Shown here: piece by piece, positions 1-6,773 of the stretch
Numbering within the stretch: the stretch's first letter is position 1
How the letters are laid out: each line of letters begins with the position of its first letter
NCBI GenBank assembly: GCA_964392465.1
Contig: CAYMPC010000039.1
Span: 1-10,368, forward strand
Reading direction: 5' to 3'
Length of the DNA: 10,368 nt
Source: JAAXVZ01 sp964392465
Lineage (GTDB): Archaea; Nanobdellota; Nanobdellia; Woesearchaeales; GW2011-AR15
The notes under the pieces: model-generated
Databases searched by the model: none
What the model was told of the DNA's origin: nothing
What the model saw: the letters and a program-made list of their open reading frames with translations, nothing else
Made by a program: the position numbers and the translations under genes

Positions 1-155
1 GTTGCTGTATCTTCATCAATAGAAGGCACTGTTTTTTCTTCTATTTTAAGTCCTTTTTTAATACTGCCTACATTATTTACACAGTGTTGTGCTATTTCTT
101 ATTCTTTAATTCTATAATTTGGAAGATAACATCCCCAAGAAACTATTCCTGTCAT
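1..155 (-). pseudogene. Hydroxymethylglutaryl-CoA synthase, N-terminal fragment with an in-frame stop; 3' part outside the window
   Basis: The minus strand from the ATG at 155 reads MTGIVSWGCYLPNYRIKE, then TAA (99-101), then continues in the same frame with EIAQHCVNNVGSIKKGL and, a few residues on, EEKTVPSIDEDTAT up to the window edge. As I know the family, archaeal HMG-CoA synthases start with GIVGYG.Y.PRYRIK.EEIA, then IKKGL, EK.VP and DEDT, so both sides of the stop match one gene in one frame. The enzyme condenses acetyl-CoA with acetoacetyl-CoA to give HMG-CoA, the first committed mevalonate-pathway step. A TAG lies in frame just upstream of the ATG, which fixes the start, and a GGGGGT stretch lies about 11 bases before it. 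The stop stands where relatives usually have Glu, so a single GAA-to-TAA change explains it. The catalytic Glu, Cys and His lie beyond the edge. Family identity is fairly sure. Real nonsense mutation versus sequencing error cannot be settled here. Confidence 0.8.
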
Positions 156-195
156 ATATCTCTATAACCCCCTATCTAGAAAGTATTTGAAGTTG

Positions 196-203
196 TTTTT
201 AAA
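196..203 (-). promoter_or_regulatory. Possible TATA box for the HMG-CoA synthase gene
   Basis: On the minus strand this reads CTTTAAAA. Its centre is about 45 bases upstream of the ATG at 155, so a start of transcription some 25 bases downstream would give a leader of about 20 bases that includes the GGGGGT ribosome-binding candidate. The match is weak and rests on spacing and A/T content only. Confidence 0.3.
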
Positions 204-210
204 GATTATG

Positions 211-238
211 TAAAAATGTAAAAAAGAAAAAAGAAAAA
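211..238 (-). terminator. T-rich terminator after the Cys-rich surface protein gene
   Basis: Directly after the TAA of the surface protein gene, the minus strand reads TTTTTCTTTTTTCTTTTTT and then ACATTTTTA. Archaeal RNA polymerase commonly terminates at such U-rich tracts without needing a stem-loop. It would separate the surface protein transcript from the HMG-CoA synthase gene that follows in the same direction. Confidence 0.6.
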
Positions 239-3200
239 TTAAACACACTTTCCTTCTGGATGTCCACCATTAATTATACAATTGCCATCACAAGGGCAAT
301 CTCCTATACAGTTTCCGCAACCTTCTCCAGACTCACATGTGCCATTTCCGCACTCTGTTTGCACAACACATTTATAATCCTGGCATACTCCAACTGTACA
401 GGTTCCGCATGAACCACCGCATCCATCACTTCCACACTCTTTACCTCCGCAATCAGGAGTACAAGGAGCAGGAGGTATTTCACATACATCTGTGCTAGGA
501 TTACATACTTTACCACCTGTGCACGGACAATCTTTACAGCAAGTGTTCTGATTTTCACCTGACTGACATTTATTATCTCCGCAAACAGGATAAGTTGTCT
601 CTGTACAATCCTGTGGACATGTTTCAGGTGTTTCTCCTTTATTTCTTTGACATTCTCCATTACCACAAGAATCACCTGGTGGTTCTCCTTGACACATATT
701 AGGACAAGAATCTAAATTCTGACAAACACTTGTATCTACAGGGTCCCCATTAGCATAAAAGAGTGGTTTACTCGGATCACAAATTAATATGTCTGGGTGA
801 GGCTCATCTGTACTATGACCATGCCAAGAATTTGGACAATTAGAGGTATCCTCTCTAAAACATCCTGGTCTTCCATTATCATAATGGCAAACAATACATG
901 TTCCTTGTTCTACAGGTGGTGGGCAAGTGCAATCTGCTAAACACTCTCCTGGACAGGCTGCATCTGATGTTCCATCACAAACTTCATATACTCCCTCACT
1001 ATTTGGTTTCTGCACTATATTATCCCCACAATATGTCCCATTGGTTGTCGGACATGTACAATCTGATAAACACTCTCCTGGGCATGCTGCATCTGATGTT
1101 CCATCACATATTTCATATTGTCCATAACTATTTGGTTTCTGTAATATATTATCTCCGCAATATGTCCCATTGGTTGTCGGACATGTACATTCGTTTGGCA
1201 AACCCACAGCAATACATAATCCTGGACAAGCATTATCATCTGTTCCATCACAAATTTCATCTCCTTCTCTAATATTATTACCACACCCTTCAGTTATATT
1301 TGACTTACAATTTGTTAAAGTTAATTTTGCAGATAAATGAGCGCAAACATCTTCGCTTTCTTTTGTATTTGTGACCCAGCCTTTTATTTCATTTTCCTTT
1401 GCTTCTTCTCCGTATAAAACTCCCTCAACTATTTGATGATCACATTCTCCTCCTTCACATAAATATTCTTTATCATTCAAAAGAATAACACATTTGTCTT
1501 TTCCACTACAATCCATTGTAAGAATAGCCTCCACATCTGGACACAATGGCGATATTACTGTAAACTCATAAGAGGTTGGATGATCATTATTACCAACACC
1601 TTCATAACCATATTCAGGTGGATCTCTGTATTTTCCTTCTCCCTCTCTTAATCCTGTTTTTTCATCACCATATCCCCAGAACATTGGTGTGGCAATATGT
1701 TTATCTGAAAGCTCACATTTAATCTCTTCAATATAAGTTTGAACAAGTTCAATATGGCAGTTCAGATTTGTTCTAACAAGCTCTCCATCTTGCCAATGAT
1801 AATCTAGTATACCATCCTGACTTGGATCCCAAGGTGCCCAACCTATTGATTCATATCCTTCTTTATATATGCTTTCTGCTGTATCATAGCAACTTGTAAG
1901 GCATTCTGACTCTGCATCTATTACTTTACCTGAGTCAGGAAGCAAGTTTTTACAATCTACAATCTTATCTCCCAACCAGCAAGTGATACAAGGTTTTCCA
2001 TCACAGTTAGCCTCTTCTAATTTTTCCAAATCATCGTCATCCCAATCTTGAATAGATAGCTCTGCATGTTCATTTGGTTCAAAAGAAGCTACAGGCTTCC
2101 ATAAATCTTGATTTCCATAATCATCTGCCTCTAAATCAAGCATCTCATTTCCAAACATTGTAAAAGTAAGTCTGTCATTTTCTGTTTTATATATTTCTAT
2201 AGATTTTAGAATACCTAAAAACCATTCTCCTCCTTCATTGAATAGTTCATTTCTTTGAGCAATAATGTCTGTATTGCCAAATCTCCATTCACTATTTGGA
2301 TTTTCATCATTATGACCCCTTATCAACAAAGATTTGTACATTTGAGGTGTTGCATAAACACCATACCTGTGAGGAGTATCATCTCCATTATCTTCTGTAA
2401 AGTCATTATATTTCCATCTTGTATCATAAACATCATCATAGTCATCTTCCTCAGGCAGTTTATTCATCAATCCCACATATCTTGGGTCTGTCTCTCTAAC
2501 TACTTCTGCTTTTTCAGGCATACTTAAATTTCCATTAATTCCTGTGTCTGGTCCGCATGGCCTATGTATATGTTCTATGAAAAAATCCCAACTCCATTTT
2601 CTAGAAACTTTTTTTTCGCCTTCCCAATCATCTGTATATGTGTTATCTACCATACCATTTGCTGAAAAATGAGTATTTTCAGAACAGACTGCTTTAGATG
2701 TTAAATCTACTTCAGATATTTCAACAACCCATATGTCTCTTGCCTCATCATACCATGCAAGGGCCAAATCTCCTTCATTTACATCAGGAAATTGATCTGT
2801 GTTATATCTCATACATGTCCTAACAGGAGAGCTTGCTTGGGAATCTGTAACAAAATAAACTTGGTTTCCTAAAACATAAGGATTGTTTGAAACATCTCTT
2901 TTATCAACAACTTTTATTTGTAAGTTATTAAGCTTATTTCCATTATAATCTGTAAAAGATGTGCCTTCGCCTATAGATAATGAAAAAGTTCCTCCATCAG
3001 AAGAAACCAAGTTTGTGTTTTTTGTTGCTTCTCCATTTGCCAAATTCAAGAATCTGCTTTTCTCATAACTATAAGAAAAATCAGAGTAAGTAGATATTTG
3101 CTCTCCCTCTTGAATAACTACAGGATACTTTCCTGAAACTGTTATTGTCTCGTCATTTATATCTACATTTACTATTGTTGAAGCGCTTGTAGGCGTTGTT

Positions 3201-3523
3201 TTAGAAACAGTATATCCTTGTTGTACATAACTATTGAAATTCATGCAGTTATATGCATAATACTTAATGTATTCTTCAAGTTCCTTTTCATTTTCCTCTG
3301 TATCTTCAAAACTTCTATAAACCGCTGCTTTTTGTATAGATTCTTCTATACATGCATCTTTTAAAGCCTTAATATTATTTGAATCCTCTGCAAAAGAAAC
3401 AGAGCTAATTTTGTTTTTATCTGAACTTATAAGGTTTCTCTGGCTAAAAATCATAATAGAAACTAAAATAACAAAAACTAAACCAATAATAAAAAATATA
3501 GTCATTTGTGCTTTTTTATTCAT
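239..3523 (-). CDS. Large membrane-anchored or secreted protein with C-terminal cysteine-rich repeats
   Basis: This is a 1094-residue protein starting at the ATG at 3523. A GTG nine bases upstream is also open, but AAGGTG at 3530-3535 sits six bases before the ATG and overlaps that GTG, so ATG is preferred. The N-terminus MNKKAQMTIFF followed by about 18 hydrophobic residues resembles archaeal class III (prepilin-like) signal peptides, with possible cleavage after KKA. Residues about 30-745 show no domain I recognise; they are rich in Asp, Glu, Tyr and Trp, with acidic runs such as QDWDDDD. From Cys747 to the end the protein is Cys-rich. It has three units of the type CGDNI..EICDGTSDAACPGEC, three CGNG.C..GE..C..DC modules from about residue 953, and a CGGKECGSDGCGGSCGTC stretch. 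Similar repeats occur in extracellular proteins of bacteria and uncultured archaea. NGT glycosylation sequons lie inside the repeats. Surface location with disulfides or metal binding is inference; the specific function is unknown. Confidence 0.85.
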   Translation of the reverse strand: MNKKAQMTIFFIIGLVFVILVSIMIFSQRNLISSDKNKISSVSFAEDSNNIKALKDACIEESIQKAAVYRSFEDTEENEKELEEYIKYYAYNCMNFNSYVQQGYTVSKTTPTSASTIVNVDINDETITVSGKYPVVIQEGEQISTYSDFSYSYEKSRFLNLANGEATKNTNLVSSDGGTFSLSIGEGTSFTDYNGNKLNNLQIKVVDKRDVSNNPYVLGNQVYFVTDSQASSPVRTCMRYNTDQFPDVNEGDLALAWYDEARDIWVVEISEVDLTSKAVCSENTHFSANGMVDNTYTDDWEGEKKVSRKWSWDFFIEHIHRPCGPDTGINGNLSMPEKAEVVRETDPRYVGLMNKLPEEDDYDDVYDTRWKYNDFTEDNGDDTPHRYGVYATPQMYKSLLIRGHNDENPNSEWRFGNTDIIAQRNELFNEGGEWFLGILKSIEIYKTENDRLTFTMFGNEMLDLEADDYGNQDLWKPVASFEPNEHAELSIQDWDDDDLEKLEEANCDGKPCITCWLGDKIVDCKNLLPDSGKVIDAESECLTSCYDTAESIYKEGYESIGWAPWDPSQDGILDYHWQDGELVRTNLNCHIELVQTYIEEIKCELSDKHIATPMFWGYGDEKTGLREGEGKYRDPPEYGYEGVGNNDHPTSYEFTVISPLCPDVEAILTMDCSGKDKCVILLNDKEYLCEGGECDHQIVEGVLYGEEAKENEIKGWVTNTKESEDVCAHLSAKLTLTNCKSNITEGCGNNIREGDEICDGTDDNACPGLCIAVGLPNECTCPTTNGTYCGDNILQKPNSYGQYEICDGTSDAACPGECLSDCTCPTTNGTYCGDNIVQKPNSEGVYEVCDGTSDAACPGECLADCTCPPPVEQGTCIVCHYDNGRPGCFREDTSNCPNSWHGHSTDEPHPDILICDPSKPLFYANGDPVDTSVCQNLDSCPNMCQGEPPGDSCGNGECQRNKGETPETCPQDCTETTYPVCGDNKCQSGENQNTCCKDCPCTGGKVCNPSTDVCEIPPAPCTPDCGGKECGSDGCGGSCGTCTVGVCQDYKCVVQTECGNGTCESGEGCGNCIGDCPCDGNCIINGGHPEGKCV
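930..1310 (-). repeat. 129-bp in-frame tandem repeat encoding 43-residue Cys-rich units
   Basis: Bases 930-1058 and 1059-1187 are two adjacent copies, with about 13 mismatches in 129 positions counted by eye. A third, more diverged and slightly longer copy follows to about 1310. The period is exactly 43 codons, so the frame is kept. Each unit carries the elements CDGTSDAACPGEC, DCTCPTTNGTYCGDNI and QKPNS. The high DNA identity of the first two copies suggests a recent duplication or gene conversion within the surface protein tail. Confidence 0.9.
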
Positions 3524-3529
3524 TCTCCC

Positions 3530-3535
3530 CACCTT
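3530..3535 (-). promoter_or_regulatory. Ribosome binding site AAGGTG deciding the start of the surface protein
   Basis: The minus strand reads AAGGTGGGGAGA followed by ATG. AAGGTG complements the 3' end of archaeal 16S rRNA and is six bases from the ATG. The in-frame GTG is itself part of this site, so it is unlikely to be the start. Confidence 0.65.
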
Positions 3536-3570
3536 TATTGTTTTAATATATCTTCTTTATCTAAACCCAT

Positions 3571-3588
3571 TATATATTATTATATATA
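3571..3588 (-). promoter_or_regulatory. Putative TATA region for the surface protein gene
   Basis: The 85-base gap between the phosphomevalonate kinase stop and the surface protein start holds an alternating AT stretch, TATATATAATAATATATA on the minus strand. A transcription start about 25 bases downstream of its centre would leave a leader of roughly 30 bases containing the AAGGTG site. A second AT run at 3541-3552 lies too close to the ATG to leave room for that site. This suggests the gene can be transcribed separately from the mevalonate genes. Confidence 0.4.
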
Positions 3589-3608
3589 CATTTCTATTTT
3601 AAATTACA

Positions 3609-4685
3609 TTAATCCAATAGTTTGTAACCTTGGTTAATTATGTTTATGTTATCTAATACTGTCATTTTTTCACTTTCTAAAAAATCTAGCAAGGTTTTTT
3701 TATTTTTATATGTCATGCACAATGCTAAAATGCTATCTCCCCCTCCTGCCCCGATTAATCCTGCTATATATGCTCCCTTTTCTTTTATTTTGTTTATAAG
3801 TGCTGTTGCTTTTTCTGTTTCTATTGGAATCTTGGCTAGTTCTCCAAGTTTTTTTCTCATCCCCAAAGATTTACTTAAGGTATTTTTTATACCTTCAAAA
3901 TCATTATTCTCAAATGCCTCTTTTACCTTCATATTAACTTGATTATATACGTAAAGATATTTATCATATTCTGTTTTATTTTTTAATTTATATTCAAGGA
4001 ACTTTTTTACAAATTGTTCAGTAGATGCTGACTTTCCTGTAAATATCACAACAGGAAATAGTGCCTGCGGCCAATCAAATCCTTTTCTAATTGTTTTATC
4101 TTCTGAAGCCATATATTTAAAAAAGTCTTCTTCTAGATTGCTTTTTCCAGAAATAAAAAAATGACTTCCAAAACAAGCAGAGGCAATATCAAACCCACTT
4201 CCTTTGTTACCCTGGCTTTTGTAATGTGAATATCTTGAAATTTTATAAATTATTTTCCTGTCATCTATATCATGTGCAGCTAAAACAGCCGCAACTGCAG
4301 AAACAGTTGCTGTCGCACTACTTCCTAACCCTGTTTTTAATTTGTTATCAATTATTAATTCTGGGTCATTAACACTAATTAGTTTTACATCTCTGATTGT
4401 TTTTTTATTATAAGTTAAATATTGAAAAGAATAATCTACTGCGTTTTTTATATATTTCATTACATCAGACTCTTTTCTTAGGCTGAAAATATTTTTCTTG
4501 TACTCCCCCTCTGTCTTTATTTCAAAATTAGATAAATCTATAACAATCCTTCCTGTCTCTTCTTCTTTAACTGTTGTTGTTGTTCCCTTATCAATATTCA
4601 CAACTAGACCTATATGGTTAGGTTCAAGAATAGAATATGCTCCGAATATCAATATCTTGCCATATGCTTTAACTTTTAGTTCCAT
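3609..4685 (-). CDS. Phosphomevalonate kinase (GHMP kinase family)
   Basis: This 358-residue cytoplasmic enzyme would phosphorylate mevalonate 5-phosphate to mevalonate 5-diphosphate with ATP. The N-terminus VKAYGKILIFGAYSILEP matches the GHMP-kinase opening as found in phosphomevalonate kinases (APGK..L.GEY.VLE type). The phosphate-binding loop KTGLGSSATATVS is at residues 117-129. GSGFDIAS at 162-169 carries the likely catalytic Asp166, and GAGGGDS at 312-318 is the glycine-rich third GHMP motif. The length is normal for the family, with no gap. KTGLGSSA argues for phosphomevalonate kinase over mevalonate kinase. The ATG lies one base after the decarboxylase stop, with GAGGAG about 12 bases upstream inside that gene, so the two are surely cotranscribed and probably translationally coupled. 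A mevalonate 3-kinase or another GHMP member is less likely given the partner gene. Confidence 0.88.
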   Translation of the reverse strand: MELKVKAYGKILIFGAYSILEPNHIGLVVNIDKGTTTTVKEEETGRIVIDLSNFEIKTEGEYKKNIFSLRKESDVMKYIKNAVDYSFQYLTYNKKTIRDVKLISVNDPELIIDNKLKTGLGSSATATVSAVAAVLAAHDIDDRKIIYKISRYSHYKSQGNKGSGFDIASACFGSHFFISGKSNLEEDFFKYMASEDKTIRKGFDWPQALFPVVIFTGKSASTEQFVKKFLEYKLKNKTEYDKYLYVYNQVNMKVKEAFENNDFEGIKNTLSKSLGMRKKLGELAKIPIETEKATALINKIKEKGAYIAGLIGAGGGDSILALCMTYKNKKTLLDFLESEKMTVLDNINIINQGYKLLD

Positions 4686-4686
4686 T

Positions 4687-5655
4687 TTAGAATAAATGCT
4701 CCTCGCAATATCTTATTCCTTTACTATTTTTAGATACAAGGTAAGATAAAAAGTTTTTTCTTTTTAGATCTATTAAAATTTCAGGAACAAACTTTTCTAA
4801 GGTAATTATATGCGCATTGGCTCCTGCATCAAATGTATATGCTGCCTTGATTATTTTTGAATTTAATTCTTTAATTGCCTTTTTTATTAATTCTGAGTTT
4901 TCATTCAAATAAACTAATTTTGGAGTTGTGTCTTCCATGCATTCATGCAAATTATCAGAATCTTTCATTATTGCCTCTGCTAAAGAAGGAAAATCTTTAT
5001 TGATAATTGCCCTTCTTATTTTAAAGAGAGCCATATTAATAGTTTCTATTCTTTTTTTATATTTGCTGCTTGTTCTAACTGTCTGCTGCATTCCTTCTCT
5101 TGAACTAACCTTTTTTTCTTCAGATGTTATTAAAATTACAATATCTCTTATCTCTGGCCAGTGTTTTTCATCTTTAATTTGAATTGTGTTTTCTCCTTCC
5201 CATTCAACAAAACCACCATATATACTTCTACAAGCACTACCTGATCCAAGCCTTGCCAATACTGAAAGTTCTTTTTCATTTAAACTAAGATTCAATGATT
5301 TTGCAGAAGCAGCTGCTAGAGCAGCAAATCCAGATGCAGAAGAAGCAATTCCTGAACCTGTTGGAAACGTATTTTGAGATATTACTTTTGCTTTCAGATT
5401 TGAATTTGATTTTTTTCTAACTAAATCCAAAAAGTTTGAGACTCTTTTTAGTTTTTCTCCTTCTTGTTTTTCGTTGTTTAGTATGAATTCATCTTCCTTA
5501 TATTCTTCTGAAAACTCTACTGTTGTTTTTGTTGATATATTTTCATCTAGTGTCATAGAAATGCTAGGATTCATAGGGATATTCAAAAGTTCATCTTTTT
5601 TACCCCAATATTTTAAGAAGGCTATATTGGAGTTTGCTATTGCGCTTGCTTTCAT
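4687..5655 (-). CDS. mvaD: Diphosphomevalonate decarboxylase
   Basis: This 322-residue protein belongs to the mevalonate diphosphate decarboxylase branch of the GHMP superfamily. It converts mevalonate 5-diphosphate to isopentenyl diphosphate using ATP and releasing CO2. Visible motifs are NSNIAFLKYWGK at 8-19, with the conserved YWGK; the phosphate loop GSGIASSASGFAAL at 100-113; the family signature SGSACRSIYGGF at 138-149, with the substrate-binding Arg143; and TFDAGANA at 274-281, whose Asp276 corresponds to the catalytic Asp of the yeast and human enzymes. Its length is close to bacterial forms. The ATG overlaps the upstream NUDIX stop by four bases (ATGA), and the phosphomevalonate kinase begins one base after its stop. 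The archaeal phosphomevalonate decarboxylase is a relative that can look alike. The adjacent phosphomevalonate kinase and the complete motifs favour the classical diphosphate substrate. Confidence 0.9.
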   Translation of the reverse strand: MKASAIANSNIAFLKYWGKKDELLNIPMNPSISMTLDENISTKTTVEFSEEYKEDEFILNNEKQEGEKLKRVSNFLDLVRKKSNSNLKAKVISQNTFPTGSGIASSASGFAALAAASAKSLNLSLNEKELSVLARLGSGSACRSIYGGFVEWEGENTIQIKDEKHWPEIRDIVILITSEEKKVSSREGMQQTVRTSSKYKKRIETINMALFKIRRAIINKDFPSLAEAIMKDSDNLHECMEDTTPKLVYLNENSELIKKAIKELNSKIIKAAYTFDAGANAHIITLEKFVPEILIDLKRKNFLSYLVSKNSKGIRYCEEHLF

Positions 5656-6080
5656 TTTTTTGGTTTTTCAAATTTTTCTAAATAATTTTTTATTGTTTTA
5701 ACCGTATATGGCTCAACATCCAATTTTAATGCTTCTTTTGGATAAGCCCATATATATTCCTCTGCTTCTGAATTCAGTTTTACCTGTGAAGACTCTGTTT
5801 TACATATGAAATCAAAAAATATAAAATGCTTTTTTTTCCAAAATACTTCATCATAAATAAATTCTAGGTATCCTAAATAGATAATATCATAGATATCCAT
5901 GCCTGTTTCTTCTTTTATTTCTCTTTTTAGAGCATCTTCCATCTTTTCTCCCAATTCAACATGCCCACCGGGTATAACATATTTGTTTTTCCATTTATGT
6001 GATTTCACCAATAAAATTTTTCCTTCTTTGTTAAATATTAAAGCTCCGACTCCTGGTTCTGGATATTGCTTTTCTGACAT
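5652..6080 (-). CDS. NUDIX hydrolase
   Basis: This is a 142-residue single-domain NUDIX protein. The NUDIX box GX5EX7REUXEEXGU is complete at residues 39-61: G39, E45, then REIKEETGM at 53-61, with E57 and E58 the likely Mg2+ ligands. The family hydrolyses nucleoside diphosphates linked to another group X. The opening YPEPGVGALIFNKEGKILLV and the segment KYVIPGGHVELGE are typical of small archaeal NUDIX proteins whose substrates are not known. It is too short, and lacks the flanking regions I would expect, for a type I isopentenyl diphosphate isomerase. It is the first gene of the operon and its TGA overlaps the decarboxylase ATG, so it is cotranscribed with two mevalonate enzymes. A role on an isoprenoid diphosphate is possible but unproven. 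A short AAAGG lies six bases before the ATG. Confidence 0.88.
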   Translation of the reverse strand: MSEKQYPEPGVGALIFNKEGKILLVKSHKWKNKYVIPGGHVELGEKMEDALKREIKEETGMDIYDIIYLGYLEFIYDEVFWKKKHFIFFDFICKTESSQVKLNSEAEEYIWAYPKEALKLDVEPYTVKTIKNYLEKFEKPKK

Positions 6081-6135
6081 AGCCTTTGATATTTCAATAA
6101 AACATAAAAATCTTTCTGATGTTCTATTTTAGAAT
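6081..6135. promoter_or_regulatory. Divergent promoter region between the NUDIX operon and the HAD gene
   Basis: The 55-base gap serves two genes facing away from each other. On the plus strand, CATAAAAAT at 6103-6111 is centred about 29 bases before the HAD ATG, and no ribosome binding site precedes that ATG, so the HAD message is probably leaderless or nearly so. On the minus strand, TTCTAAAATA near 6125-6134 could be the TATA element of the NUDIX-mvaD-kinase operon, giving a leader of about 20 bases. The two elements lie close enough to compete for transcription factors. Positions are inferred from spacing only. Confidence 0.45.
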
Positions 6136-6750
6136 ATGATAAAAGCAGTGATATTTGATGTTGGTGGAGTTATCCTATATATTGAAAATCTTTTTCTTCC
6201 TGTGAAAGAGGCATTCCAACCAGAGGATATGGAAATTTTTTGGCAAGAACTGAATGAGAGTTTTTCTCCATTATGTAGAGGAGAAGGAGATTTGTTGAAT
6301 TTTTGGAAAGATTTAGCTAAAAAACATAATAAAAACATCCCTGAAAACACCTTAAAAAAATTATGGATAGATGAGTTTGAACAGTATCTAATAATAAATG
6401 AAGAAGTGAAAAAGATAATAATTGAATTAAAAAAAAAGTATAAGCTAGCAATATTATCAAATACAATAAAAGAACATGCTGACCTTTTAAAAAAGAACGA
6501 ATCATTTAAAGAAGTATATGCTTTGTTTGATGTTGTTATTTTTTCTAATGAAGTAAAGATGGCAAAAGATAATAAAGATATTTTTCTTTTTGTACTTAAA
6601 AAACTAAAGTTAACCCCTGAAGAATGTATTTTTACAGATGACACAAAAAAATTTGTTGATGTTGCAAAATCTGTAGGAATAAATGCAGTACAATTCAAAA
6701 GTGTAAAGCAGTTTAAAGAAGAACTTAACAAATTAGGAATTTTTGTTTAA
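6136..6750 (+). CDS. HAD-superfamily (subfamily IA) hydrolase
   Basis: This is a 204-residue phosphatase-like protein. The four HAD motifs are in order: FDVGGV at 7-12 with nucleophile Asp8; LSNT at 107-110; Lys144 in KDNKDIF; and FTDDTKKFVDVA at 166-177 with Asp168/Asp169 for Mg2+. A helical cap of about 80 residues lies between motifs I and II, as in subfamily IA. The second Asp of the usual DxD motif is Gly10; the same change is seen in the YihX-type branch, which keeps sugar-phosphatase activity, so it need not mean loss of function. The substrate cannot be read from the sequence. The gene is divergent from the mevalonate operon and ends one base before the end of the convergent AMMECR1 gene. 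A long open frame on the opposite strand across it is a shadow. Confidence 0.88.
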   Translation: MIKAVIFDVGGVILYIENLFLPVKEAFQPEDMEIFWQELNESFSPLCRGEGDLLNFWKDLAKKHNKNIPENTLKKLWIDEFEQYLIINEEVKKIIIELKKKYKLAILSNTIKEHADLLKKNESFKEVYALFDVVIFSNEVKMAKDNKDIFLFVLKKLKLTPEECIFTDDTKKFVDVAKSVGINAVQFKSVKQFKEELNKLGIFV

Positions 6751-6773
6751 TTTATTTTTTCTCAATTATTTTT
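6751..6773 (+). terminator. T-rich terminator of the HAD gene inside the AMMECR1 3' end
   Basis: Starting at the base after the HAD stop, the plus strand reads TTTATTTTTTCTCAATTATT and then TTT. This U-rich tract in the HAD transcript lies within the last codons of the convergent AMMECR1 gene, where it corresponds to its Lys-rich tail (KIIEKK). One stretch of DNA therefore serves as coding sequence on one strand and terminator on the other. Confidence 0.45.

Noticed and set aside
99..101. TAA read as a sense codon (alternative code or programmed readthrough)
   Set aside because: TAA ends several well-defined genes in this window, and TAA is not the codon used for selenocysteine or pyrrolysine. 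A mutation or sequencing error is simpler.
304..1284. Several open frames of 66-124 codons on both strands within the Cys-rich region
   Set aside because: They follow the same 129-bp periodicity as the real gene and have no family features; they are shadows of the repeat array.
930..1310. CRISPR-like array
   Set aside because: The repeats are 129 bp, contiguous, in frame and coding, with no spacers.
6129..6731. 200-codon open frame on the minus strand opposite the HAD gene
   Set aside because: Its translation is low-complexity and rich in Phe and Ser, as expected from the complement of an A-rich gene, while the plus strand shows all four HAD motifs.
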